Source: an uncultured Bacteroidia bacterium (GTDB taxonomy: Bacteria > Bacteroidota > Bacteroidia > Bacteroidales > ML635J-15). Taken from it: a stretch of 64,000 nt of DNA. Position 1 is the stretch's first letter; each line of letters starts with the position of its first letter. Made by a program: the position numbers and the translations under genes. Positions 35,403-43,378 of the stretch are shown here, one piece after another. The stretch covers positions 1,097,346-1,161,345 of the forward strand of contig CADCCZ010000001.1 in assembly GCA_902800045.1 (NCBI GenBank). Reading direction: 5' to 3'. The notes beneath the pieces were generated by a model. That model saw only the letters and a list, made by a program, of their open reading frames with translations. It made no database searches and was not told the origin of the DNA.

Positions 35403-35720
35403 CTACAACTTACTAATGTACGACACAATGCCCGTCAGATCGGCAAAAAATATCAGATATGCCAAGAAAAACAGGAATACCGCAATGCAGAAAATGCGGA
35501 TTGTCGATTTCTTTGTTCCGCCATACGAAGTGCGGCGCATCTTCGAACGGAAGCTTCCGCGAATGCTAGCACCCGGCACATATTCGCCTTCCTTGACATC
35601 GATTTTGCCTTCGGCCTCACGCCTATCCATCACCTTTTCGTGGAACTCATCGATTTTAGCATCGTAGTACCTTGGTTTATAATCAAATACGTTATATGTA
35701 AAAGTTTTAAAAAGACCCAT
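35403..35720 (-). CDS. Conserved small membrane protein upstream of mutL
   Basis: 105 residues: a soluble N-terminal part with many Tyr and charged residues (YNVFDYKPRYYDAKIDEFHEKVMDRREAEG), a basic patch (RGSFRSKMRRTSYGGTKKSTIR) and one C-terminal membrane helix (IFCIAVFLFFLAYLIFF), so a tail-anchored layout with the N-terminus in the cytoplasm. It is the first gene of the operon with mutL, the rhomboids and the EEP protein. Function unknown. Confidence 0.7.
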   Translation of the reverse strand: MGLFKTFTYNVFDYKPRYYDAKIDEFHEKVMDRREAEGKIDVKEGEYVPGASIRGSFRSKMRRTSYGGTKKSTIRIFCIAVFLFFLAYLIFFADLTGIVSYISKL

Positions 35721-35746
35721 CTCGATCTGCTATTAATTATAAACTG

Positions 35747-35754
35747 CAAATATA
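35747..35754 (-). promoter_or_regulatory. Candidate -7 box for the mutL operon
   Basis: The minus strand reads TATATTTG, an exact TAnnTTTG match, 27 bases ahead of the start at 35720. Confidence 0.5.
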
Positions 35755-35908
35755 ACACTTTACGGCGGATTTTTGATTTATTATTTTGTTAAGGGAGATA
35801 TTTATGTCATACTTAACTGAATATCAAACACAACGAAAGCAAGAAAAAAGTTTTAAAATCATTTCGACAGCACATCGAAAAACATTTGTTTTTTTCAAAG
35901 TAAACACC

Positions 35909-35916
35909 TATCTTTG
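35909..35916 (+). promoter_or_regulatory. Strong candidate promoter of the AbfD-like gene
   Basis: TATCTTTG is an exact -7 box, and TTG at 35886-35888 is 20 bases upstream, an ideal -33 element. It lies 35 bases before the ATG at 35951 and rules out the upstream in-frame start at 35786. Confidence 0.7.
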
Positions 35917-35950
35917 CCAATCATTTTTTCAAAAATTAAAAGATAATATT

Positions 35951-37408
35951 ATGATAAGAACACGCGAACAATATTTGGCAGCCCTCAAGGCAATGAGACC
36001 AAATATCTACAAGAATGGAGAATTAATCACCGATGTTACAACCCACCCGGCAACCCGACGTACAGTTGAAAGCCACGCACGCGCATACGATGGCGCAGCT
36101 TGCGAGGAAAAGAAGGACATCTTCACAACTGTTTCCGATTTCACAGGAAAGCCGATTATGCGCTTCAACAGCATGATGAGAACCCTCGAGGACATCATGA
36201 ACAACGCCCGTATGAAACGCGAAATGTACCGTTTGACTGGTACTTGCTCTGGCGGAACCTGCGTCGGCTGGAATGCACAGAATGTTATGTGGGCTGTTAC
36301 CCACGACATCGATGCCGAATTTGGCACCAACTACCAGGAAAGACTGAAAGCATGGATACTTTCGGCTCAGGAACGCGGAATCCTCTGCGCAGCAGCTCTT
36401 ACCGACGCCAAGGGTAACCGTAGCATGAAGCCTCATCAGCAGCCTTGCCTCGACAGCAATGTCCACATCGTTGAAAAGCGTGCCGACGGTATCGTAGTTC
36501 GCGGTGCCAAAGTTATGATTTGCGGTGTTGCTGCATCAGACGAAATCTTCATCCTCCCGGGTTCGGGCTACAAGGACACCGATGCCGACTTTGCAGTATC
36601 GTTCGTTTGCCCACGCGACATCGAAGGCCTCACAATAGTTGAAACCCGCCGTCCAAGCGACGACCGCGAATACAAGCAGAACTGGGATATTCCAGAAACT
36701 GGTATCACTCAGGCTTACCTGCTCTTCGACAATGTTTTCATTCCGAACGAAAGAGTATTCATGGCTGGCGAATTCAAGTATTCGGGCAAGGTTATCGAAT
36801 ATTTCACCGCTAACTACCGCGCTTGCATAGGTGCTTGCGTTGCAGGTCAGGGCGACATCATGATTGGTGCCAGCATGCTTATGGCTCGCGCAAACGGCAT
36901 TTCGAGCAAGAAATTCGACGACAAGCTTGTTGCTATGGCAGCAAACAACGAAACGACTTTCGGTCTTGGCGTTGGTGCAATGGCGCTCGGCGGACAGAAG
37001 AACGGCGTTTGGGTATCGAACTCGAAGATTGCTCACCTCAACAAGATGTATGTTGCAACATTGCCATACGAAACCAAGCGTCTCTGCCAGGAAATCGGTG
37101 GCGGTATCGTTGAAACAGGTTGCGCACCTACTTACGAAGACTTCCACAATCCTGCATACGGAGAGTTCATCACCAACATCATCAAGGCTGGTGACTGCTC
37201 GACCGAAAGCCGCATGAGAGCCGTTAGACTTTCGGAGTGGTTGACTATCGGTGCTGGCGTACCAGGCTGTATGCACGGCGGCGGTTCTCCCGATGGCGCA
37301 AAGATGGTCGTAAAGGCTTCTACCCCATTCGAGGAATACGCCGAAATGGCAAAGAAGGTTGCAGGTATCACCGAAGATATTCCAGACCCAGTGGTTGTAA
37401 AGAAATAA
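35951..37408 (+). CDS. AbfD/HpaB-family flavoprotein (4-hydroxybutyryl-CoA dehydratase-like)
   Basis: 485 residues, the length of 4-hydroxybutyryl-CoA dehydratase. Matches along the whole chain include RTREQYLAALKAMRPNIYKNGE, THPATRR, TCVGWNAQNVMWA, GVAASDEIFILPGSGY, FDNVFIPNERVF, CVAGQGDIMIGAS, ATLPYETKRLCQEIGGGIVETGC and GAGVPGCMHGGGSPDG. In the clostridial AbfD the [4Fe-4S] ligands are Cys99, Cys103, His292 and Cys299. Here the candidates are Cys99, Cys104, Cys292 and Cys296, and the expected His is Tyr289, so the cluster may differ or be absent. It likely acts on a CoA ester in the anaerobic cytoplasm, or is a hydroxylase relative. Codon use is strongly biased, pointing to high expression; a good terminator follows. 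Confidence 0.8.
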   Translation: MIRTREQYLAALKAMRPNIYKNGELITDVTTHPATRRTVESHARAYDGAACEEKKDIFTTVSDFTGKPIMRFNSMMRTLEDIMNNARMKREMYRLTGTCSGGTCVGWNAQNVMWAVTHDIDAEFGTNYQERLKAWILSAQERGILCAAALTDAKGNRSMKPHQQPCLDSNVHIVEKRADGIVVRGAKVMICGVAASDEIFILPGSGYKDTDADFAVSFVCPRDIEGLTIVETRRPSDDREYKQNWDIPETGITQAYLLFDNVFIPNERVFMAGEFKYSGKVIEYFTANYRACIGACVAGQGDIMIGASMLMARANGISSKKFDDKLVAMAANNETTFGLGVGAMALGGQKNGVWVSNSKIAHLNKMYVATLPYETKRLCQEIGGGIVETGCAPTYEDFHNPAYGEFITNIIKAGDCSTESRMRAVRLSEWLTIGAGVPGCMHGGGSPDGAKMVVKASTPFEEYAEMAKKVAGITEDIPDPVVVKK

Positions 37409-37434
37409 CTGGTTATAAAGAAATAACATTAGTA

Positions 37435-37474
37435 CAATGCGGTTGCACAAACGTTGCAATCGCATTGTTTTTTT
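37435..37474 (+). terminator. Intrinsic terminator of the AbfD-like gene
   Basis: CAATGCGGTTGCA (37435-37447) pairs with TGCAATCGCATTG (37455-37467), with one G-T pair, and is followed by seven T. Confidence 0.85.
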
Positions 37475-37655
37475 GCCACAACGAAAGTACCAAACATTTG
37501 TGGAAAAGTGCATGTTTCGGTAAAATAAATTTGGGGATTATTGCAGTTGGTAATATGTATATCAATATAAATCAGAATATTAACAAAATTTCACAGACAA
37601 GATTCCGAATTTGGCATTCTAGACCTGAAAACGAAATTATAATTCGTGTTTTTTA

Positions 37656-37663
37656 TAAATTTG
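37656..37663 (+). promoter_or_regulatory. Candidate -7 box for the REP transposase
   Basis: TAAATTTG is an exact TAnnTTTG match. Transcription would start near 37670, which favours the ATG at 37699 over that at 37675. Confidence 0.45.
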
Positions 37664-37698
37664 CGAAATAAAACATGTCGCAAATGCGGCACACGACA

Positions 37699-38280
37699 AT
37701 GGCAGAAAAATATAAAGGCAAATATCGAATAGAATCAAATCGTTTGCGCGGATGGGATTATTCCAGAAACGGGCATTATTTTTTAACCATTGTCACCGCA
37801 GGACGCCAATTATTTTTCGGAAATGTCAATAATGGCGAGATGGTATTGAACGAAATCGGACAAATTGTTCACGATGAATTTATAAAATCATTTGAAATCC
37901 GTGATGAATTGTTTATGGGGCCATTTATTTTAATGCCCAACCATTTGCATGCAATCGTAACATTGAAAAAAACGGAATGCACGGGCGGCAATGTAGAGGC
38001 GAACGGCCATTCGCCTCTACACGACCGCCCGACGCCCCAATTTGTATGCCAACCCAAATCCATATCATCATTTGTTGCAGGATTCAAATCGGCGACAATC
38101 AATCGTATTGACGATTGGATTGATGCAAATGGTTTACCTATGGAAAAATTCAACCGCCAGAACCCGTTATGGCAGGCAAATTATTACGACCATATCATCC
38201 GAAACGAAACCGAATACCAGAACATTTCCGAATATATTGCAAACAATCCCATAAAATGGGAAGAAGATATGTTTAAATAA
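37699..38280 (+). CDS. REP-associated tyrosine transposase (RAYT, Y1/HUH family)
   Basis: 193 residues from the ATG at 37699 (37675 is also possible). The family start MAEKYKGKYRIESNRLRGWDY is followed by FLTIVTAGRQLFFG, the HUH motif PNHLHAIV (His82 and His84) and the tyrosine region WQANYYDHIIRNETEY (Tyr162/163), ending EYIANNPIKWEED. RAYTs nick single-stranded REP hairpins marked by GTAG and act as domesticated single-strand transposases. Between the HUH motif and SSFVAGFKSATINRI the linker is encoded by a 50-bp palindrome that itself contains GTAG (37982-38031). The gene is intact. It begins the AT-rich island between the two acyl-CoA enzymes. Confidence 0.9.
   Translation: MAEKYKGKYRIESNRLRGWDYSRNGHYFLTIVTAGRQLFFGNVNNGEMVLNEIGQIVHDEFIKSFEIRDELFMGPFILMPNHLHAIVTLKKTECTGGNVEANGHSPLHDRPTPQFVCQPKSISSFVAGFKSATINRIDDWIDANGLPMEKFNRQNPLWQANYYDHIIRNETEYQNISEYIANNPIKWEEDMFK
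37982..38031. repeat. GTAG palindrome inside the REP transposase gene
   Basis: CGGGCGG at 37982 pairs with CCGCCCG ending at 38031, and inside it TGTAGAGGCGAA (37992-38003) pairs with TTCGCCTCTACA (38010-38021) around CGGCCA. It encodes the linker NVEANGHSPLHDRP in frame. Confidence 0.85.
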
Positions 38281-38335
38281 TAATAGATTTGGTATCCGCT
38301 ATATTGTTTTTTTACATCCATATTACATTTTTACT

Positions 38336-38343
38336 TACCTTTG
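38336..38343 (+). promoter_or_regulatory. Candidate -7 box upstream of the structured leader
   Basis: TACCTTTG is an exact TAnnTTTG match. A transcript from here would have a leader of about 215 bases before the HTH start codon at 38567, including the hairpins at 38464-38566. Confidence 0.45.
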
Positions 38344-38463
38344 TCCCGAACAAAAACAAAATGATGACCTAGAAACTAAAATATAACAAATAATTGAGCT
38401 TTGCTCTTGTCCGTATTTCTCCCAATCGCCAAATTATAGAGTACACAGGATGAGTTGCAAAAG

Positions 38464-38566
38464 TTCACGCTATAGCGTGGATTTTTTTGTGCTTGTTAGT
38501 GTACGAGGTTTTGGCGAACCAGGAGAATATAGCAAGCGTATAAGCAAAATTATTCACGCTTTTTTT
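38464..38566 (+). promoter_or_regulatory. Structured leader with competing hairpins and a terminator at the HTH start codon
   Basis: TTCACGCT occurs twice (38464 and 38553). The single GCGTG at 38475-38479 can pair with the first copy (hairpin CACGC-TATA-GCGTG) or with the second (CACGC 38555-38559), and the second pairing is directly followed by seven T and the ATG at 38567. Between them GCTTGTTA (38491) pairs with TAGCAAGC (38530), and GGTT (38507) pairs with AACC (38517). The design is that of an attenuator. The frame is also open from an ATG at 38450, so a leader peptide or an extended protein is possible. The preceding 38281-38463 shows only the promoter candidate. Confidence 0.6.
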
Positions 38567-38794
38567 ATGGACAAAAACGAAATACATATCGGCAACCGCA
38601 TCAAACAAGTGTTAGAAGAGCAAGGGCGCAGCATAACTTGGCTGGCTAACAAGATTGACTGTTCTCGCGAAAACCTATATAAAATGTTCAAGAACAGTTG
38701 GATTCATACGGATAGGCTTCTGAAAATAAGCAAAGCACTCAACCACGACTTTTTCAAGGAATATTCGCAGCTGCTTGAAAAGCAAAAAGTGTGA
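38567..38794 (+). CDS. Small HTH (XRE-like) DNA-binding protein
   Basis: 75 residues from the ATG at 38567: MDKNEIHIGNRIKQVLEEQG, then the helix-turn-helix SITWLANKIDCSRENLYKMFKN and SWIHTDRLLKISKALNHDFFKEYSQLL. It has the size and layout of the short Bacteroidota XRE-like proteins found next to mobile or accessory genes. It probably binds DNA as a dimer. The start codon lies immediately after the T-run of the structured leader, so its expression is expected to depend on readthrough. A start at 38450 would add 39 residues coded by the hairpins and is less likely. Confidence 0.78.
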   Translation: MDKNEIHIGNRIKQVLEEQGRSITWLANKIDCSRENLYKMFKNSWIHTDRLLKISKALNHDFFKEYSQLLEKQKV

Positions 38795-38915
38795 ACTAAA
38801 ACTCCAATCTATCAGAAAAATAATCAACAAAAATTAGGACAACAAGCACCAACGATAATGGTGATGGATGACTGCTTATATATTTAATTTGCAGGCATTA
38901 TTAAAAAATTCGATT

Positions 38916-39215
38916 ATGTCAAAAATTCTTACAAATAATGAAATTATTGCGATAGAAAAGCAACTAAAGAGCAAAGATGAACTAAAAGATTTTCATCTCA
39001 ATGAACCACCTTTTGAAGTAGGGAATTATGTAATTTTTGTTTTTTCAAATGGGGAAATAAAATTACCAATAATAATAGATGCAGAGCAAGTTATAAAACA
39101 AATTGCTCAAAAATATAGTACAGCAAATGAAGTATTTATCGGAATTCTCGATTATGAGAACGGTGTAATAAGTGATACTGACCTAAAACATATACCAATT
39201 AAGTTTTCTAAATAA
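38916..39215 (+). CDS. Small hypothetical protein
   Basis: 99 residues from the ATG at 38916 (MSKILTNNEIIAIEKQLKSKDELKDFHLNEPPFEVGNYVIF). It is acidic and Ile/Lys-rich, with no signal peptide or membrane segment, and seems to form a small alpha/beta domain. The base composition is AT-rich, like the rest of the island. No family is recognised. It lies 121 bases after the HTH gene and 68 bases before the BspA-like gene. Confidence 0.55.
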   Translation: MSKILTNNEIIAIEKQLKSKDELKDFHLNEPPFEVGNYVIFVFSNGEIKLPIIIDAEQVIKQIAQKYSTANEVFIGILDYENGVISDTDLKHIPIKFSK

Positions 39216-39283
39216 ATGATAATCAGGCATTACGAAAAATGATTGTCATAAAATAATATGTAATGTACTAAAAAGTTTTGTAT

Positions 39284-41437
39284 ATGAGAAGAATAGTTGT
39301 ATTAGTTATTTATTTGTTTCTTGTAAAAATAACTTTGGGTGTGAATTTTTCATTTACAACAGGCAATCTATTTTATAAAATAATCAACGATAGTTCTGTT
39401 TCTGTAACATACCCCAATTATGAATACACTACTGCTAGTGGACATAATTATTATAAAGGTTATTCGAAACCGACTGGCAATTTGATTATTCCGTCAAGTG
39501 TGTATTATAATTTTGGTAATTATACATCTGATGGAAGAACTTATAGTGTAATATCGATTGACGATTGTGCATTTTATGATTGCAGAAGTATTACATCCGT
39601 AACGCTTCCTAATACTATTTCAAGCATCGGGAATACTGCTTTTTATAATTGCAGCAGCATGGAATATCTAACAATCGGAGATTCTATAACAAACATTGGT
39701 AATTCTGCATTTAATAATTGCAGTAGTCTGACTTCGGTTACAATTCCAAATTCTGTAACTAGCATTGGAGAAAGGGCATTTTACAATTGCAGCGGACTTA
39801 TTACGGCAACAATAGGAGAAGGCGTTACAAGCATTGGTAATGAAGCATTTTCTAGATGTACAGGATTGGCTACTGTAGTAATTGGGAATTCTGTTACAAG
39901 CATCGGTCGTGAGGCATTTTATGGTTGCAGTGGACTTACGGAGATTACAATCCCTGATTCTGTGAGCAATATTGGGGAATATGCATTTGCCGCTTCTCCC
40001 TCAATAACATCACTTTCGATAGGTAAATCCGTTACCAATATAGGTCGAGGTGCGTTCGGTTCGTGTCCTATAACATATTTGTATTATGATGCTATTGATT
40101 GTTGGACACTCGCATCTAATGCATTCAGTTCTGCTACACATACAAGTCTTCAATTTGTAACAATTGGAAACGATGTGCAAAACATACCGGAAGATTTATT
40201 TTTTGACTGCAATAATTTGTCTTATGTGAATTATAATGGCAATATCTCTGATTGGTGTGAAATTACATTCGGAAATAGTTATAGTAATCCGATGTATTAT
40301 GCTGCGAATTTACATTTAGACAGTGTACGTATTTCAAATTTAATTATTCCAGATAATGTTCATATTATAAAGCCATATACATTTATTAATGGAGATTGCA
40401 TTTCAAGTATAAATATTAGTAATATATTGGAAATAGGCAATTTTGCTTTTTCAGATTGCGATAGCATTCTTACTTTAGATACTCGTAATGTGATTTCTGT
40501 TGGTTCTTCTGCTTTTGCCGATTGTGACCGCCTTGTACAAGTTAATATTGGCGATTCGGCTCACACTATTGGTAACAATGCTTTTGCTAACTGTTTTAGA
40601 ATGTCATCGGTAAGCTTGGGCGATTCGCTACACTCTATAGGCGACAGTGCTTTTATCGGGTGCGTAAGATTGGTATCACCAACACTTCCGCCTGCACTCG
40701 AAGCAATAGGTAATTCGGCATTCAGCGGTTGCTCTCAATTTAACGGAATGCTCACTTTGCCACAAAAAATTTTGCAAATTGGTGATAGTGCCTATTTTGG
40801 TTGTTCAGAAATTACTGCGATTACAGCAAAACCTATAAATCCCCCACAAATATCAGAGAACACCTTCAGTGGAATCAATAGCAATGTACCTGTTTATGTT
40901 CCATGTGGTAGGGAATTAAACTATTATATTACCAACTATTGGGAAAATTTCCCAAACTTACAGGAAGCATTTGTTTCAAATATAACACTTATCCCTAATA
41001 ATGAAACAATGGGAACAGTAAACGTAATACAGCAACCCAATTGCAGCGATGGTACGGCTATAATACAGGCTAACGCCAACGAAGGTTATCAATTTGTTCA
41101 ATGGAATGATGGAAGCACGGAAAACCCACACACTATAACTGTAACCGAGGACACTACTTTTATTGCCACTTTTGCATCGGTAACTTCATTGCCAGAAACC
41201 GAAATTCACGTGATTTCAATATACCCCAATCCAGCAAACGACATTCTCAATATCACATCTCCCGAAAATATTTTATCAGTTGAGATTGTGAATGTTGTTG
41301 GACAAGTGGTAATATGCAAAGAAGCAAACGGCAACAGTATATCATGCAATATTGAAAAGTTGGAATCTGGATTATATTTTGTAAAAATACATAGCGATTC
41401 ACAAACAGAACATATCCATAAATTTATAAAGGAATAA
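39284..41437 (+). CDS. BspA-type leucine-rich repeat protein with InlB-like repeat and T9SS domain
   Basis: 717 residues from the ATG at 39284. Signal peptide MRRIVVLVIYLFLVKITLGV. The body holds about 20 LRR_5 units of the form TSVTIPNSVTSIGERAFYNC up to residue 550. A divergent InlB B-repeat follows (EGYQFVQWNDGSTENPHTITVTEDTTFIATF), then a T9SS type A domain (IYPNPANDILNITSPENI ... HKFIKE). It is a paralogue of the protein at 9861. It is likely displayed on the cell surface for adhesion. The next gene begins 4 bases after its stop, so the two surface proteins are coexpressed. AT-rich compared with the core genes. Confidence 0.87.
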   Translation: MRRIVVLVIYLFLVKITLGVNFSFTTGNLFYKIINDSSVSVTYPNYEYTTASGHNYYKGYSKPTGNLIIPSSVYYNFGNYTSDGRTYSVISIDDCAFYDCRSITSVTLPNTISSIGNTAFYNCSSMEYLTIGDSITNIGNSAFNNCSSLTSVTIPNSVTSIGERAFYNCSGLITATIGEGVTSIGNEAFSRCTGLATVVIGNSVTSIGREAFYGCSGLTEITIPDSVSNIGEYAFAASPSITSLSIGKSVTNIGRGAFGSCPITYLYYDAIDCWTLASNAFSSATHTSLQFVTIGNDVQNIPEDLFFDCNNLSYVNYNGNISDWCEITFGNSYSNPMYYAANLHLDSVRISNLIIPDNVHIIKPYTFINGDCISSINISNILEIGNFAFSDCDSILTLDTRNVISVGSSAFADCDRLVQVNIGDSAHTIGNNAFANCFRMSSVSLGDSLHSIGDSAFIGCVRLVSPTLPPALEAIGNSAFSGCSQFNGMLTLPQKILQIGDSAYFGCSEITAITAKPINPPQISENTFSGINSNVPVYVPCGRELNYYITNYWENFPNLQEAFVSNITLIPNNETMGTVNVIQQPNCSDGTAIIQANANEGYQFVQWNDGSTENPHTITVTEDTTFIATFASVTSLPETEIHVISIYPNPANDILNITSPENILSVEIVNVVGQVVICKEANGNSISCNIEKLESGLYFVKIHSDSQTEHIHKFIKE

Positions 41438-41441
41438 ACAC

Positions 41442-42938
41442 ATGAAACTTTGTTTCAAATACATATTGGGGCTATCATTATTCACCATTATATTTTCAGC
41501 ATGCCATAGACCTGAAACATATGTTGTAACCTTTGATGCCAACGGTGGTTATGGCACTATGCAACAGCAAGTGTTTACCGAAGACGAACAACAGTCTCTT
41601 ACTAGGAATGCATTCAGCCGAGATGGATATACATTTTCTGGTTGGAATGGTAACGGAGCAAATTACATTGACGGACAAATGATTACGGTTACATCCAACA
41701 TGACACTATATGCACAATGGACATCTAATTCTACACCTAGTGGTGGTTCTGGAGATAATGGCAGCGGTGGCGGGTACACACCATCAAATGGACAAATATC
41801 AGGACACGAATATGTTGACCTTGGATTACCAAGCGGTACATTGTGGGCAACTTGCAATGTGGGCGCAAATATACCATCGGGGACGGGTTATTACTATGCT
41901 TGGGGCGAGACCGCACCTAAAACGCAATACAATTCTGATAATTATTTGTATAACGACAATCCTGTTTTTTTACCAGCAACCGCCGATGCCGCTACCGTCA
42001 ACTGGGGAAGTGGATGGAGAATGCCTACATACCAAGAAATGCAAGAACTGCTTAGGTGTAGTACTACATGCACAAAGCAAAACGACATGAACGGAATTCT
42101 CATTACAGGATACAACGGAAACTCTATTTTCCTACCCGCTGCTGGATGTCAAATATACGATGAATCCGCAGATTGGGATAATCTTTACGGTCGCTATTGG
42201 ACAAGCTCATGCGAAAATGGTCATGTCCCCGGTCTATATTTTGAACTTCATAATTATAGTTCAGGCATTGAAATTGACGATTTTGATTTTTATAACTTTA
42301 CAAGATTCTACGGCTTGAGTATCCGACCAGTTTGGACATCTAGTAGACCAACCATTACAATTCCAACCGTAACTACCGGGCGTTATTATTACGACTGGGA
42401 ATTCAGCGGTGACGCTTATTATGTAGACATAGTTAATATTTATGGGAGCTATTCTGAATATACTGGTGTTTCTACATGGGGGGTCAGATATGGTACAAAC
42501 GCCAATAGTCTTTCGAATAATATTGAAGCTGATTTGGATAATAGCATGGTAACCCTATCTGGTCTTGCAGAAAACACCACATACTATTATCAGGCATATG
42601 CCACTAATAGCGCAGGAACTGGATATGGCATAGTAAAAAGTTTTACTACAGGAATAACAATCGTGCTAAATAATGCTTCAAACATCACGACTAGTGCTGC
42701 CAACGTTAGTGCGCATATTAATAATGAAAATGCAAACATAATAAGTGCCAAAGGATTTTTATATGGAACAAGCGAATACAATCTTTCGCAAACCATTGAA
42801 ATTGATCCAAACAATGATTTTTCTGCGACTCTAACAGGACTTACTGCAGGTACTACATATTACTGCAAAGCATATGCTACCAATAGTGCAGGAACAGGAT
42901 ATAGTGAAGTGATTAGTTTCACAACCAGCTCTAGATAA
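41442..42938 (+). CDS. Lipoprotein with InlB B-repeat, FISUMP-like domain and FN3-like repeats
   Basis: 498 residues. Lipoprotein signal (GLSLFTIIFSAC, Cys near residue 21). A typical InlB B-repeat follows (VTFDANGGYGTMQQQ ... ITVTSNMTLYAQW), a Gly/Ser linker (GGSGDNGSGGG), then a FISUMP-like domain (GHEYVDLGLPSGTLWATCNVGA ... WGSGWRMPTYQEMQELL ... YWTSS), and two FN3-like repeats that each end with YYxxAYATNSAGTGYxxVxSFTT. Surface-exposed and probably glycan- or protein-binding; no enzyme domain. A good terminator lies 25 bases after the stop. Confidence 0.85.
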   Translation: MKLCFKYILGLSLFTIIFSACHRPETYVVTFDANGGYGTMQQQVFTEDEQQSLTRNAFSRDGYTFSGWNGNGANYIDGQMITVTSNMTLYAQWTSNSTPSGGSGDNGSGGGYTPSNGQISGHEYVDLGLPSGTLWATCNVGANIPSGTGYYYAWGETAPKTQYNSDNYLYNDNPVFLPATADAATVNWGSGWRMPTYQEMQELLRCSTTCTKQNDMNGILITGYNGNSIFLPAAGCQIYDESADWDNLYGRYWTSSCENGHVPGLYFELHNYSSGIEIDDFDFYNFTRFYGLSIRPVWTSSRPTITIPTVTTGRYYYDWEFSGDAYYVDIVNIYGSYSEYTGVSTWGVRYGTNANSLSNNIEADLDNSMVTLSGLAENTTYYYQAYATNSAGTGYGIVKSFTTGITIVLNNASNITTSAANVSAHINNENANIISAKGFLYGTSEYNLSQTIEIDPNNDFSATLTGLTAGTTYYCKAYATNSAGTGYSEVISFTTSSR

Positions 42939-42962
42939 TATACTTACAAACCATAAGATTAC

Positions 42963-42996
42963 CAGCAGTCGGCAACTCGTCGGCTGCTGTTTTTTA
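42963..42996 (+). terminator. Intrinsic terminator after the FISUMP lipoprotein
   Basis: CAGCAGTCGG (from 42963) pairs with the segment ending CTGCTG at 42989, with wobble pairs in the middle, and is followed by six T. Confidence 0.75.
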
Positions 42997-43378
42997 TTTC
43001 CTAACTTTCTAAAAACAATCACCAATATTATGATAAATAATCACCTTATTCCACTTGCGAAATTTTTAGCAATAAAATTTCTACACATAACATATTAACT
43101 GAAAGAGAATTACCGACACCAATAGAATCTTCAATTATCAATTTTCGTATTCTTTAGGATTGCAAAATGCACCTTCCATAATAGCCAAAAGAAAGAACGA
43201 TAACCATTAGGTATATTTTGCACAAAAAATTTGCTACCCTAAATAAAATTAACGATATTTGCACTCGCAATTGTATATGGGTTTGATTTTACTGGCACAT
43301 AAACTCTTGAAATCAACGAAATGTACAAATGCCATTTATGTTTTTGTACGATTATAAACAAATTAAAATAAAGGAATT
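42997..43378. other. 382-bp AT-rich gap before the acyl-CoA dehydrogenase
   Basis: No coding frame of interest, no clear palindrome and no RNA gene is seen. The region should contain the promoter of the acyl-CoA dehydrogenase; TATGTTTTTG at about 43338 is the nearest thing to a -7 box but has extra T residues. Confidence 0.5.

Noticed and set aside
36536..37513. Long open frame of about 325 codons on the minus strand
   Set aside because: It lies opposite the well-conserved AbfD-like gene, whose codon bias (few T-starting stops in the antisense frame) explains the openness. It has no promoter or recognisable domain.
37409..43378. Prophage or integrative element
   Set aside because: No integrase, capsid, relaxase or tRNA attachment site is present. 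The island has only a RAYT, a small HTH gene, a small protein and surface proteins.
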